This document shows, piece after piece, positions 8,895 through 19,200 of a stretch of 64,000 nucleotides of DNA; the first letter of the stretch is position 1; each line of letters opens with the position of its first letter. The notes beneath the pieces were generated by a model. It was not told the DNA's origin, did no database searches, and saw nothing but the letters and a program-made list of their open reading frames with translations. Made by a program: the position numbers and the translations under genes. The stretch spans positions 1-64,000 of the forward strand of contig JAPKBR010000016.1 in NCBI GenBank assembly GCA_028823345.1, in the 5' to 3' direction. This stretch comes from Planctomycetota bacterium (lineage in GTDB: Bacteria > Planctomycetota > UBA1135 > GCA-002686595).

Positions 8895-10103
8895 CTAGGC
8901 CCTCGTGCTGGGGCTCAGGGGTGTGAATCCCCCGGGCAAGGGCCCGATCAAGCGTTCGTACTCTCGCAGGGCAAAGCGGTCGGTCATGCCCGCCATGTAG
9001 TCGCAAACCGCGCGCTCGAGGCCCTCTTGCTGCATCCAAACCTGGTACCAGGGGGGTAACTCTCCGGGATTCTTGCGTAGGATTCCACTCAGGCCCTCGA
9101 GCACTTTGTGAGCGAAGGTCAAGAATCGTTCCAGGTGTTCGTGGCGGTAAAAGCGCTCGTAGAGAAAACTGTGCAACTCCGCGACTTCACGGGCGATCTC
9201 GTCCCCGTGCCGGATCAGCATGGATCCGTGTTTCTGTGCAGCGTCCGCATCGGAGGGCTGAGCTTCAATGAGGGCGCGTTGAGAAGCCTCGGTCAGGTCC
9301 GAGATGCAGATGCCTAGCACTTCATTTGTGACCCGCGATACGCGTAACTTGCTGTCGCCCCCTTCGGTCAAAAACCCCGGGTGCCGTTGACTCACTAGGC
9401 CCTCGGCACGGCGCCAAAGGGCGCTATCTTTGCGCAAGTCTTCCTCCTGGAACATCCCTGCCAGCAAGCCATCTTCCAAGTCATGTTTGTTGTAAGCGGA
9501 AGAATCTGCCAAGTCGACCACTTGGGCTTCGAGGCAGGCCCGCGGGTGGCGCGGTAGGAGGTCCTCGGGCCAGTCCCGGTCCGCCTCATGCTTGAGCAAC
9601 CCTCCGCGAACTTCGCGGGTCAAGTTGAGCCCCATGTAGTCGGGGGAGCGACGTTCGAGAAGATCCGCGACCCTCAGAACTTGGGCGTTGTGTCGAAAAC
9701 CCCCGTGGTCTGCCATCAAGCTGTTCAAGGCCATTTCTCCCCGGTGGCCAAAGGGCGGGTGACCCAGGTCATGGGCTAGGCCAATGGTCTCGCAAAGGGC
9801 CTCATTCAGGCGCAAGGCTCCGCCCAAACTCCGTGCCACCTGGCAGACTTCGAGGCTGTGGGAGAGGCGCGTCCGATTGTGATCGCCCTCTTCGTTGAGA
9901 AACACCTGGGTCTTGTACATCAACCGCCGAAAAGCGGTGGAGTGGGTGATGCGGTCCCGATCCCTTTCGTAGACCGTGCGCATGGTGTCGAGGGGCTCGG
10001 GCTCTTGCCGGCCCTCACTGTCCGCAGAGAACCGGGCCCAGGGCGCGAGGTCCCTCCGTTCGCGGTCTTCCTTGGCAAGGCGGTCGAAGAAGGCGGGTTG
10101 CAT
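8895..10103 (-). CDS. dgt: Deoxyguanosinetriphosphate triphosphohydrolase-like HD protein
   Basis: This family hydrolyses dNTPs, classically dGTP, to deoxynucleoside and triphosphate. The HD metal site is visible as RLSHSLEVCQVARSL and GLAHDLGHPPFGHRGE, followed by a GGFRHNAQ block typical of the family and an ADSSAYNKHDLED segment. I start at ATG 10103 because the conserved region begins just after it (ERRDLAPWARFSADS). The frame stays open to an ATG at 10238, but that would overlap the divergent methyltransferase and add 45 residues of no recognisable content. From 10103 the protein is about 402 residues, normal for the family. Substrate range cannot be read from sequence. Confidence 0.92.
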   Translation of the reverse strand: MQPAFFDRLAKEDRERRDLAPWARFSADSEGRQEPEPLDTMRTVYERDRDRITHSTAFRRLMYKTQVFLNEEGDHNRTRLSHSLEVCQVARSLGGALRLNEALCETIGLAHDLGHPPFGHRGEMALNSLMADHGGFRHNAQVLRVADLLERRSPDYMGLNLTREVRGGLLKHEADRDWPEDLLPRHPRACLEAQVVDLADSSAYNKHDLEDGLLAGMFQEEDLRKDSALWRRAEGLVSQRHPGFLTEGGDSKLRVSRVTNEVLGICISDLTEASQRALIEAQPSDADAAQKHGSMLIRHGDEIAREVAELHSFLYERFYRHEHLERFLTFAHKVLEGLSGILRKNPGELPPWYQVWMQQEGLERAVCDYMAGMTDRFALREYERLIGPLPGGFTPLSPSTRA

Positions 10104-10236
10104 CAGGCGGGATTCGGGAGGTTGCGGTTGGATCTCATGGGTCGTTGACTCATCGGCCTTTATTCTAGGTTGCATGAGAGGGCTGTGGCCCCAACCTCGC
10201 CCTGTGCCCGCCCAACTTGGCAGAATGCCTCCAGCC

Positions 10237-11022
10237 ATGATCCCAAAGCCCTCATCAGCCGCCTGGTTCGAGACCGCCTTCCGCCGGGAGTACCTTGAGG
10301 TCTATGCCCATCGGGATCAGGCCTCTGCGGCAGCCGAGGTAGCATTCCTGTTGGAGCAGGGCCTGGATGGGAGCGTGCTGGATCTTTGTTGCGGTCAGGG
10401 GAGGCACCTGATTGCCATGCGTGAGTCGGGGCTTGGGGCCTTTGGCCTGGATCTGTCCCATGAGTTGCTCGCCTGTGCGGGCAGTCTCGATGGGGGCGAC
10501 GGGATTCAGGGCTTTCTTACTCGCGCGGACCAGCGCGTGTTGCCCATTCAAGACCAAACACTCGATGGGGTGACTCTCCTCTTTAGTTCCTTTGGTTATC
10601 ACGATGACGAGGGGGACGCGAGGGTCTTGAAGGAACTCGCCCGGGTCCTGAAACCGAATGGGCTCTTGGTCTTGGACTTGATGAATCCCGCGCGAATTCG
10701 ATCCAGCCTGGTGCCCCATTCCGTGCGCGAGGAGCAAGGCCTGCGTTTGGAGGAGACCCGTAGTCTCTCCGAAGACGGCCTGCGCGTGCGTAAGCAGGTG
10801 CGGCTCAGCCGGGCCGGAAACGAGCCCCTGGCCTGGCGCGAGGATGTGCGGCTCTATGATCCGGGCAACCTCGACTCCCTGCTTGAGGCCCACAAATTCG
10901 CCGAAATACACCGCTGGGGAGGCTTTGCTGGACAGGTCTTCGACGAGAAAGCCCCGCGTCAGCTCGTCTTGGCCCGTAGAACGGCGCAGGTCACCTCCCC
11001 CTCGCTATACTCGGGCATCTGA
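10237..11022 (+). CDS. Class I SAM-dependent methyltransferase
   Basis: Motif I of the SAM-binding Rossmann fold is clear (VLDLCCGQGRHL, near residue 50). It is followed by an acidic loop (GLDLSHELL), a motif around LFSSFGYHDDEGD, and LKPNGLLVLDLMNP. About 261 residues from ATG 10237; an in-frame ATG at 10225 is an alternative start, and neither has a convincing ribosome-binding site. The gene is divergent from dgt and is followed after 35 bases by an acyl-CoA dehydrogenase. The substrate is not predictable: the C-terminal half is of the general small-molecule methyltransferase type. Confidence 0.85.
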   Translation: MIPKPSSAAWFETAFRREYLEVYAHRDQASAAAEVAFLLEQGLDGSVLDLCCGQGRHLIAMRESGLGAFGLDLSHELLACAGSLDGGDGIQGFLTRADQRVLPIQDQTLDGVTLLFSSFGYHDDEGDARVLKELARVLKPNGLLVLDLMNPARIRSSLVPHSVREEQGLRLEETRSLSEDGLRVRKQVRLSRAGNEPLAWREDVRLYDPGNLDSLLEAHKFAEIHRWGGFAGQVFDEKAPRQLVLARRTAQVTSPSLYSGI

Positions 11023-11057
11023 GTCGAGGCCCAGTGGCCTCCGAAAGATCAACACCC

Positions 11058-12305
11058 ATGCACCAGTCTAATATCGTATTTAGCGAGCAAGCTCTCGAAC
11101 TCAAGGCCATTGCCCGTGAGATCGCTGACAAACATGTTCGCCCTCTTTCCGCCCAACACGACAAGGACCAGGAGTACAACTATGTCGCCGCTGAAGCGGT
11201 GTCGAAAGCTGGGCTCTTTGGAACTTTTATTCCCAAGGAATACGGTGGCCTCGGCGCTGGTGTCTTGGCCCTCTCCCTCGTGGCAGAAGAGTTGGCCAAA
11301 GCCGATTCGGGTTTCGGCGTGGCTTTCGCAGTCAATGCCCTTGGTTCGTTCCCGATCATCCTCGGAGGTACCGAGGAGCAGAAAACTCGCTGGTTGCCCC
11401 AGATTGCCGCCGGTAAGAAGAAGGTCGCCTTCTGCCTCTCCGAGAAGTTCGCCGGATCTGACGCCCAGGGCCTCTCGGTCCGCGCCTTCGAAGATGGGGA
11501 CGACTGGGTGATCTGTGGCGAGAAAAAGTGGACCACCAACGGTGGCGTCGCAGACTTCTACTCTGTTTTCGCCGTAACCGAACCGGACTCCAAATCACGG
11601 CGCATCAGCGCATTCGTGGTGGAGAAAGGTACTCCGGGCTTCGAAATCAAAAAGGTCGAGGACAAAATGGGCATCCGCTGTGTGCCTGTGGTGGAGACCC
11701 ATTTCGATCATGTACGTGTGCCCAAGGCCAACCTGATCGGCGGCCGCCCGGGCATGGGTTTCCGGCACGCCATGTCGACCCTGGACTATGCACGCCCCGG
11801 CGTGGCTGCCCAGGCCATGGGGGCTTCCCAGGGAGCTCTCGATCTGGCAACGGTTTACGCCAATCGGCGCAAGCAGTTTGGCGTCACGATCGCAAACCAC
11901 CAGATGGTCCAGCAGATGTTGGCGGACATGGCCATGAAGACCGAGGCCGCACGTCAGTTGGTCTATGCGGCAGCGGCGGGCATTGATGACACGGGCCCTT
12001 CCCCCTACAACAGCAAGATGGCTGCAATGGCCAAGTGCTTTGCCACCGACGTGGCCATGGAAGTGGCCACGGACGCAGTTCAAGTCTTCGGGGGATATGG
12101 CTTCATGGAGGACTATCCCATCGCCAAGTTCTTCCGGGACGCCAAGATCTTGCAGATCTACGAGGGCACCAACCAGGTTCAGCGGCTGGTCATCGCCCGT
12201 CACCTGATCCGGGAGTCCAGCGACCTCCAGCATCTCGCGGAGTTCATCCCCAACGAGGTTCAGGAGAGCTACTCCGACGAGGCAGTGGGTTCACGGAACC
12301 TCTAG
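11058..12305 (+). CDS. Acyl-CoA dehydrogenase
   Basis: This FAD enzyme oxidises acyl-CoA to 2-enoyl-CoA and passes electrons to an electron-transfer flavoprotein. Typical blocks are the N-terminal helix domain with FIPKEYGGLGAG, the middle beta domain with CLSEKFAGSDAQG and KKWTTNGG, and the C-terminal domain with QVFGGYGFMEDYPIAKFFRD and IYEGTNQVQ, whose Glu is the usual catalytic base. About 415 residues from ATG 11058; a GTG eight codons upstream (11034) is possible but adds only non-conserved residues. Chain length preference cannot be read. A strong terminator follows directly. Confidence 0.93.
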   Translation: MHQSNIVFSEQALELKAIAREIADKHVRPLSAQHDKDQEYNYVAAEAVSKAGLFGTFIPKEYGGLGAGVLALSLVAEELAKADSGFGVAFAVNALGSFPIILGGTEEQKTRWLPQIAAGKKKVAFCLSEKFAGSDAQGLSVRAFEDGDDWVICGEKKWTTNGGVADFYSVFAVTEPDSKSRRISAFVVEKGTPGFEIKKVEDKMGIRCVPVVETHFDHVRVPKANLIGGRPGMGFRHAMSTLDYARPGVAAQAMGASQGALDLATVYANRRKQFGVTIANHQMVQQMLADMAMKTEAARQLVYAAAAGIDDTGPSPYNSKMAAMAKCFATDVAMEVATDAVQVFGGYGFMEDYPIAKFFRDAKILQIYEGTNQVQRLVIARHLIRESSDLQHLAEFIPNEVQESYSDEAVGSRNL

Positions 12306-12341
12306 ATCCTGACCAAACGGGGCCCCGAGGTCCTCTGGAAG

Positions 12342-12377
12342 CCCCGCCATGAACTCAGTTCTGGCGGGGTTTCTTTC
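12342..12377 (+). terminator. Rho-independent terminator after acyl-CoA dehydrogenase
   Basis: The outer stem CCCCGCCA (12342-12349) pairs with TGGCGGGG (12362-12369). Inside, GAAC pairs with GTTC around a TCA loop, leaving one bulged T. A T-rich run (TTTCTTTC) follows immediately. It lies 37 bases behind the acyl-CoA dehydrogenase stop. Confidence 0.85.
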
Positions 12378-12456
12378 ATTTCTGGCGAGAAATATAACTA
12401 CGGACTTCCCAGAATCGGCACTGGGAGTACCCTTAGGGCGGTAGGTATTTGCCCCT

Positions 12457-12483
12457 ACGTAGATAAATACAAATACTCTACGT
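12457..12483. promoter_or_regulatory. Operator-like inverted repeat upstream of sigma factor gene
   Basis: ACGTAGA (12457-12463) and its exact reverse complement TCTACGT (12477-12483) are separated by a 13-base AT-rich spacer. This lies in the otherwise featureless 12380-12715 stretch before the sigma factor gene. The geometry (20 bases repeat start to repeat start) suits a dimeric regulator on one face of DNA. No regulator is identified, and I see no confident -35/-10 pair in this stretch. Confidence 0.35.
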
Positions 12484-12715
12484 TCGGTTCCGCAGGAGAT
12501 CTGGCTAAGTATGTGGCAAGGTGTGACCTCACCCCCCATCCAGCCCCCGATACGCAATGTTCATCACCCCAATCACCTCCCTAGCCGGCTCCCCCCCAAG
12601 GGCCCTCGCTTCCAGGGTGCTGTGCAAGGGCGATCACTCCCGTGTCGACTCGCTTTTTGGTGGGTTCGCAGTGCCTGAGAGACATTTGTGCGATTAAGCA
12701 GAGAGGAGACCAGAT

Positions 12716-13861
12716 ATGACAAACAACAAAACAATCAACTTGGAAGCCCTGGACGTCAAGCTCGACGATTGGGCATCCGAACCAGAGAAATTTGCTGGAC
12801 GCGTTCGGCGGCTGGCCCGCAAATGGAACCGGGAGGGGCTTCCGCTTGAGATCAAGACTCCCAACTCTTGGAAGACCCAGCGCAAGGCCCTCAGCAGAGT
12901 CTCCACCATCGAAGAGCAGCTACGAGCGGAGATCGATTCGATCACCATCATGGAACGGGACGAGGAAGCCCGCCACGCCCGTAGGATCGAGTTTGCCCGG
13001 GTTCGGTTGGAGCTAAGTCTGGAAGAGCACGGCCTTGAGGCAGCGGATCTGGACGGACAGATTCGCTACTGCCCGGAGACCTTTAGGGATGTGGAGCCCA
13101 CCGACTGCAAACTGCCCAATGACCTTTGCCACCGTTGGAAGGAGCTCCACGCCCTGCGCACAGAATTGGTGGAACGCAACCTGTATCTGGCCCTGATCAA
13201 CGTGGAGCGCTATGCACACTTTGGCGTGCCCCGGCTGGACTTGATTCAGGACGGTTCCGCAGCCCTATTCCGGGCGGTGGACGGATTTGATTGGCGCCGC
13301 GGCCTTTTGTTCCGCACCTATGCTGTGCACTGGCTGAACCAGGCATTCCGCAGTCACCTTTATAACCACGGCCAAACCGTGCGCATTCCCGTGTACTTGC
13401 AGAAGGCTATTCGCCATGTGAAGGCCGCGACCGGCAAGCTTGGGGACACCAACGCTTCCCCCGCGAGCATTGCTGAACTGACCGGCATGCGCCTGGGTTT
13501 GGTCGAGAGCGCCTTGGAGGCAAGCCGTTCGACGCTCTCCATTGATGCATCATCAGGAGAGGGCGAGGGGAACGGCCTAGCCGACTCCCTGGAAGAGAGT
13601 GATCCCGAGGGCATTTACCGGTCCTCGATGGAAGATGTCACTCTGCGACAGGGCCTAGGGCAAGCCCTTGGGCAACTGTCGGACCGAGAGCGCATGGTTT
13701 TGGAGCGTCGATTCGGTTTGGGGACTTCGGAGGAGCACACCCTGTCCGAGTTGGCCGGCGAATTGGGCGTCAGCCTTGAGCGCGTGCGTCAGATTCAGAT
13801 GCGAGCTCTGGGCAAACTGCGCACCCCTACCCTGCGCAAGACGGTCGAACCTTTCATTTGA
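12716..13861 (+). CDS. Divergent sigma-70 family RNA polymerase sigma factor
   Basis: The 381-residue protein contains region 2 (ERNLYLALINVERYAHFG, RLDLIQDGSAALFRAVDGF, LLFRTYAVHWLNQAF, TVRIPVYLQKA; about 150-235). A diverged region 3 (ASPASIAELTG) and region 4 with its helix-turn-helix (ALGQLSDRERMVLERRFGLG, then ERVRQIQMRALGKLR; about 310-372) follow. The N-terminal 130 residues do not show the usual region 1.2 motif, although EEARHARRIEFARVRLEL resembles the helix that precedes region 2 in primary sigmas. Wrong aromatic spacing in region 2.3 relative to housekeeping RpoD suggests an alternative group 2/3-like sigma. GGAG lies about eight bases before the ATG. It is monocistronic by appearance, with a long upstream region. 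Confidence 0.88.
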   Translation: MTNNKTINLEALDVKLDDWASEPEKFAGRVRRLARKWNREGLPLEIKTPNSWKTQRKALSRVSTIEEQLRAEIDSITIMERDEEARHARRIEFARVRLELSLEEHGLEAADLDGQIRYCPETFRDVEPTDCKLPNDLCHRWKELHALRTELVERNLYLALINVERYAHFGVPRLDLIQDGSAALFRAVDGFDWRRGLLFRTYAVHWLNQAFRSHLYNHGQTVRIPVYLQKAIRHVKAATGKLGDTNASPASIAELTGMRLGLVESALEASRSTLSIDASSGEGEGNGLADSLEESDPEGIYRSSMEDVTLRQGLGQALGQLSDRERMVLERRFGLGTSEEHTLSELAGELGVSLERVRQIQMRALGKLRTPTLRKTVEPFI

Positions 13862-13870
13862 TCCGCCACG

Positions 13871-13888
13871 GAGCCCGATTCAGGGCTC
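13871..13888 (+). terminator. Short hairpin after sigma factor gene
   Basis: GAGCCC (13871-13876) and GGGCTC (13883-13888) form a perfect 6-bp stem with a 6-base loop ten bases after the sigma factor stop. No T tract follows, so termination is only possible, not shown. Confidence 0.35.
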
Positions 13889-13960
13889 GGAACGCTGATT
13901 CACAGGGTGCGCCCTAAGAATCGTGGTACGACCGAGAAATGGGGGGGTACTGTGGGAGCT

Positions 13961-15103
13961 ATGAAGATTCCCCGGATGCCCCCTGACTCCATTCAACGTG
14001 TTGTGCACGTGGACCAGGGCGCGGGAGTACAGGACCCCGAGACCCAGAAGCCCGATACTCAAGATCCCAGCACCCGGGCCAGGCCCGCTCGAGCCCTCGC
14101 CCACGGTTCCTTGCGCACCACCTTTATGGATCTGATCGGGCGCCCTCCCTTCGCTCGTGAATATGAGCAGTGGCTCGGCCTCGGTCGAGACAAGCTGCTG
14201 GACGACCTTTTGGGTGGTGAGGAGTTTTGGGGTCACTGGTGGAGTGAGCAGCTCTACTACTTTCTGTTGGTCGACAACTTCCAGCCGGTTGCTCGGGCCA
14301 CAAAGGAGATTCCGGGCAAGTTGGCGGAGGGTCGCATGGATTATCGCACGGCCTTGCACAGGATCGCTTTGACTTCCAGCTTCGACCAGAGGAATCCTGG
14401 AGCGGACACTTTTGTCACCGTGGTCATGGAGCAGTTTTGCGGCCTAGTGGTCCAGAAGAATCGGCGCGATCTAGAGAGCGGCAAGAGGGCTTATGATGGG
14501 GGCAAGGGCAACTTCCTCGGAACCCTGGTGAACAACCAATCGGAGGTGATCGAGGTCTGCGTCAATCACTCCAAGGCGTCCAAGCACTACCTGGAGCGTG
14601 AGTACCAGCGCCTTATGCACGGAGACCCGGACAGTAAAGTGCTCGCCAATCAGGCCCGCCGTTTGCACCGGGACACTTGGAAATACTTGGCCACCACGCG
14701 GGATTGGCTGTTGTCTGAGGAATACAGCCAACGTCTTGAACGGCTTGAGCCCAAATCCAACACCCTCTTCCTGAAGGGTCTCTTCGTAGATCTCCTAGAT
14801 CGTTTGCCCACGGAGGATGAGTTGGAGCCCATGCGGACAGCCCTTGACGGGTTGGCCGATCCGCGCCCCTTGCGCTCGGTCGTCGTGCGCTTATTGCTGG
14901 ATTCTGGGCGTGCGAAGATTCCTGAAAAGGCGGCAATTACAGATCCCACACGTTGGGTCGCTGAGAAGTTTCAGCGCTTTCTGGGGCGCGAAGCCTCCCC
15001 AGATGAACTGCGGGTCTTTGTGGGCACCTTTCACGCGGAGGACTGCCGTCCGGAGACGATCCTTTATGCTTTCCTTTCTCATCCCGAATACCAAAAATAC
15101 TAG
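13961..15103 (+). CDS. DUF1549-related protein, first gene of a cytochrome-linked trio
   Basis: The start at ATG 13961 is preceded by GGGAG at a good distance, and gives 380 residues. The region LRTTFMDLIGRPPFAREYEQWL, followed by LLGGEEFWGHWWSEQLYYFLL, resembles the DUF1549 domain of planctomycete proteins. The later blocks RLPTEDELE and FLGREASPDELRVF, ending in SHPEYQKY, resemble the DUF1553-like tail. No signal peptide is visible, unlike the next two products. It lies 37 bases before the DUF1501-like gene, the usual partner of such proteins. The biochemical function of the family is not established to my knowledge. Confidence 0.6.
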   Translation: MKIPRMPPDSIQRVVHVDQGAGVQDPETQKPDTQDPSTRARPARALAHGSLRTTFMDLIGRPPFAREYEQWLGLGRDKLLDDLLGGEEFWGHWWSEQLYYFLLVDNFQPVARATKEIPGKLAEGRMDYRTALHRIALTSSFDQRNPGADTFVTVVMEQFCGLVVQKNRRDLESGKRAYDGGKGNFLGTLVNNQSEVIEVCVNHSKASKHYLEREYQRLMHGDPDSKVLANQARRLHRDTWKYLATTRDWLLSEEYSQRLERLEPKSNTLFLKGLFVDLLDRLPTEDELEPMRTALDGLADPRPLRSVVVRLLLDSGRAKIPEKAAITDPTRWVAEKFQRFLGREASPDELRVFVGTFHAEDCRPETILYAFLSHPEYQKY

Positions 15104-15140
15104 GGACCAGTACAATTGAACCACTTCGGGGCAACTCAAC

Positions 15141-16289
15141 ATGGAAACATTCAATCTACATCGACGTTCTCTAATTAGAGGCGCAGCCCTTGGCGCAGCT
15201 GGTGCACTTTCACCCGCACTCGCCGGGGCTCACTTGTTGCCCTTGCAGAAGGGCCGCAAAACCAAGCGGGTTGTCTTGGTTGCTTTTGCAGGAGGCGTGC
15301 GAACCCGCGAGACCTTTGGCACCCCGGAGAACATCCCGAACATGCGCCAGATGGCGGATGAGGGTGTGCTGTACACCAACGTGGCCACGGCCAACTTGGG
15401 GCACTTCGGCGCAACCATGTCGATTTTCACTGGCATCAGTGAGCCCCGCGGAATCCGAGAGAACGCTAGGGGCGAAGACCCGACTCTCTTTGAGTACTTG
15501 CGTAAGGGCCTTGACATGCCGAAGGAGGACATTTGGGTTACCACCACCGGTGGAGCCCAGCAGGTGAACTACTCCTACTCGGTACATCCCGAGTACGGCT
15601 CCAAGTACGGCGCGAACATTTTGGACGGCGAGGGCATTTTCAACGCAGAGTTCAAGCAGTTGCTGGATACCTGGGGCATGCCCAAGTCCATGGGAGACAA
15701 GGAGAAGGCCCTGCTGGATCAGCTTCGCAAGGGCGTGGGCGGAGGCGTCGACGCGGTGCGTGAGGCGGAACGCTTGGCGCGCGTGGAAGAGTACATACTG
15801 AAGGAACTCACCCAGGGCACGACTGACATCACCGGCGCTGCGGCTGGGGATCGTAAAGCTCTGCGCCTGGCGCGGAACCTCTTGTCTCTATTCCGGCCGA
15901 AGGTCGTGGGAGTCGTGTTGCAAAATGCGGACGTGGCCCATGGGTCCTACAACGCCTATGCGGAAGTTGTGCGTCAGAACGACGCGGCGATCGGTGAGTT
16001 GGTCTCAGCAATCCGCGAGGATGAGGAACTGGCTGCATCCACTGCTGTCATCGTGTTGCCCGAATTTGGCCGGGACCGGGATCTCAATTCCCGACGCGGG
16101 TTGGATCATGGGGATGGGTCTCCCGATTTGCGCCGAGTGACTTGCTTGGCCTGGGGCCCGGACTTCAAGCGGGGCGTCGAGATCGACAGCCAGCAGCGCA
16201 CCACCGATGTTGTAGGCACGGTCTGTGAGTTGTTCGGTACTACAGCTCCGCTTACTCGGGGAGGCCGCTTGAGAGGCCTCTATTCTTGA
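15141..16289 (+). CDS. Tat-exported DUF1501-like protein (alkaline-phosphatase superfamily)
   Basis: The N-terminus has a twin-arginine pattern (RRSLIRG) followed by a hydrophobic Ala/Gly stretch, so export by Tat is likely. The body resembles DUF1501/sulfatase-type alkaline-phosphatase-fold proteins, with KRVVLVAFAGGVRTRE near the N-terminus and AVIVLPEFGRDRDLNSRRG, then LDHGDGSPDLRRV near the end; the last contains a conserved-looking DHGDG metal-type motif. 382 residues. It follows the DUF1549-like gene, and its stop codon overlaps the TTG start of the large cytochrome gene, so the two are probably translationally coupled. Hydrolytic activity is not shown; many DUF1501 proteins have no known substrate. 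Confidence 0.65.
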   Translation: METFNLHRRSLIRGAALGAAGALSPALAGAHLLPLQKGRKTKRVVLVAFAGGVRTRETFGTPENIPNMRQMADEGVLYTNVATANLGHFGATMSIFTGISEPRGIRENARGEDPTLFEYLRKGLDMPKEDIWVTTTGGAQQVNYSYSVHPEYGSKYGANILDGEGIFNAEFKQLLDTWGMPKSMGDKEKALLDQLRKGVGGGVDAVREAERLARVEEYILKELTQGTTDITGAAAGDRKALRLARNLLSLFRPKVVGVVLQNADVAHGSYNAYAEVVRQNDAAIGELVSAIREDEELAASTAVIVLPEFGRDRDLNSRRGLDHGDGSPDLRRVTCLAWGPDFKRGVEIDSQQRTTDVVGTVCELFGTTAPLTRGGRLRGLYS

Positions 16290-19200
16290 GCCCCGTGGCC
16301 TTCGCTCAAACTCTCACACAGTCCCCCGTGCGGTTGCGCCGGGGCCTGTGGATTTTTGTGTCTATCGTCCTCGTCGTGCCGTTTCTGGTAGAGCGAGTTC
16401 CCGCGGAGTTCGCCCAGGGAGACCCACAAGGTCGCGATCAATTGCAGATCGAACCTCATCCTGTGCCCACCAAGCCAGCGAGTGGGGGTGAGGGGTCGGA
16501 TGGTTGCTTGCACTGTCATGAAGGCGTAGAGGACATGCACCCTTGGTTGGCCCTTTCCTGTGTGGATTGTCACGGGGGTGATGCCAGCACGAAGAACAAG
16601 CTAGAGGCCCATGTGCTCAGCACCTCTGACCGTGATACGGACGAGCGCGTGGCTCCGCTCACCAAGGACTTGAGTTGGCGACGCTTCAGGAATCCCTCCG
16701 ACCTGCGCGTGATTGGCGTCACTTGCGGTACATGCCATGGGGAATCTTGCAAGGACCTGCTCTTGTCTTTGCATGGCACCACTGCCGGGCACCTGTCCGA
16801 CGGGTTCTATGAAATCGGCCAGATCCCAGAAAAGGGTTCCCTATTCGGAGTCTTCCCCGTGTCGGGGCATTTGACCGATGAAGGTGAGGTAGACCGCCTG
16901 ATCCAGCCGCCCGCTTTTTCCACATCTGACGACCCTAAGCGCCTCGCCAGTCATTTCCCTGACCTGGTGCGGAAAGAGTGTATGCAATGTCACCTTTGGT
17001 CCGAAGGTCGCGGGCTGCGAGGTCGCACCGGATTCGATGGGGACTATCGCGGCGCAGGTTGCGCGGCTTGTCATGTGCCCTATGCGTCCACGGGGCTTTC
17101 GGATACAGCGGATCGGTCCATTTCAAAAACTGAGCCGGGTCACCCGCGCCGACACGTGATGACCGCCGCCCCCAGTACTCAGACCTGCGTGACCTGTCAC
17201 TACGGAGACGCATCAATTGGCTTGCAATTCCGAGGCTTGTCCCAGTTACCTCCCAACAGCGCAGGCGGCCCGGACATCGAGGGCACCACGGATGTGCGCT
17301 TGAACCAGACGTTCTATGTGAAGGACAACTCCCTGACCCCGCCGGATGTACACCATGAGTTCGGCATGCATTGCGTGGACTGCCATGGGCGCGGGGATGT
17401 GATGGGGGACGGGGCCTTGCACGGAAGTATGGAGCACGCGGTGGCCATTTCCTGCGAATCGTGCCATGGCACCTTTGATGCCCGGGCAAGCATGACTACC
17501 GCCCGTGGTGAAGCCCTGACCAATGTCTGGCTTGATGGGGACAAGGTCCTACTGAAGAGCAAGGTCACGGGGAAAACCCACTCGATCAAGCAGGTCATGG
17601 ATGTGATTGATCCAGAGCATCCCGATCACATTCCCGCAGCCATGGGAGCGATGAACGGCAATCACGGAAAACTCGAGTGCTATGCCTGCCACGCGGGATG
17701 GAATGTGAACTTTCTTGGTTTTCACTTTTACCGCAACGAAAGTTTAACGCAGATGGACCTGATTTCTGGGCGGCGCACTAAGGGGCGCGTAACAACCCAG
17801 GAGAAAGTGTTCGCCAGCTGGAAGTCGTTCTATGCGGGCTTGAACGAAAAGGGTCGGATCGCGCCCTACATGACCGGTTTCGCCACAATGGGGACCGTTG
17901 ACGGGGAAGACGGCACCCGCATTCTGGACCAAGCAATGCCGGAGACCGCGGCCGGGCTGTCGGGAATGACCATGATCCACCACCAGGTGCACACCACCCG
18001 CCCGACGGCTCGTGGATGTGTGGAGTGCCACCGTTCCGGCGGGACCTGGGGTTTGGGCACCGCGAATTTCAAACTGGGCCGTCAAGTAGCCTTTGTAGCG
18101 GATCGACGTGGTATCGAGGCCGTTGCTCTCAATCGGCAGAACTTGGCGGGGTCGATCCCCCTTGGCAAGTTCGTGCTTCCCGATGTAGTTGACTTGGAGT
18201 TGGACTGCGATCCACTTCAGGGCTATGGCAAAATCCTCTATGCCAGTGAGGGGGGGCGCGGAATCCACGTGTTCGATGTGTCTGACCCACGGGCCTTCAC
18301 TCGGCTGGCATTCATCGAAACCATTTCGCCCCGTGGAATGGCTAAAGGGGGGGACTACCTCTTCATTGCTGACGGTATCGGCGGCTTACGCGTGGTGGAT
18401 ATTAGCGATCCTGCTGCGCCTAAAGCAGTGGGGCAACTGCCCCTATTCGATGCGCAAGAGGTTGAGGTGCGTTGGCCCTATGCCTATGTGGCGGATGGCA
18501 TTGGAGGCATGGCGATCGTTGATATTCGCGAACCCATTCGGCCGCGACTGGTAAGTGGTGTTAGCTGGAAAGTGGCCGCGGGGCAGACCATGTCGGCCAT
18601 CGATCTGGACCTCTTGTTTCAGTACAGCCGGCCTCAGGTTCTGCGTGGAGACGTACCGGCACCCTACCGCAGCGATGCGCGCAACTTGTGCGCCGTCGTG
18701 GACGAGAGCGCGGGTTTGATTCTGATCGACGTAACAGAACCGAGTCATCCCGAGGTGGTTTACCCAAGCACCAGTCGTAGAACCCGGGCGGCTCAAAGGC
18801 AAGGTGGGCTCTTCCGCGGGCTCGCTCTGCGTAGCAAGGTCGACCCAGCGCCGCCCCAGGGCGGCAAGCCAGCGTCGGAAACGGATTATGTTTATCTGTT
18901 GGAGGAGCGCACCCAGGGCAATGGGGATCAGGTTTCTTTCATGCGTTCGATTGATGTGGGGAACCCTAAAAATCCCCGGGTGGTTGACTCTCTTCGTGTG
19001 GAGGGATCTTCCGAGTCTATGTTCCACCTGTCGATCTACAACCAGCCGTTCCTGCAGCCCTTGGCGCTGATTGCGGGGGATGAGGGAGTCAGCGTGGTGG
19101 ACCTTTCCAATTCCGAAGGCCTCGAGTCAGGCGGTGTCCTGATGAGCATCCGCAACGCCTATGCGATTGCGGTGGAGGAATTCCCCCTCGATGCGATGAT

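Noticed and set aside
10104-10238. N-terminal extension of dgt to an ATG at 10238
   Set aside because: The extra 45 residues have no homology and overlap the methyltransferase start; conserved sequence begins after the ATG at 10103.
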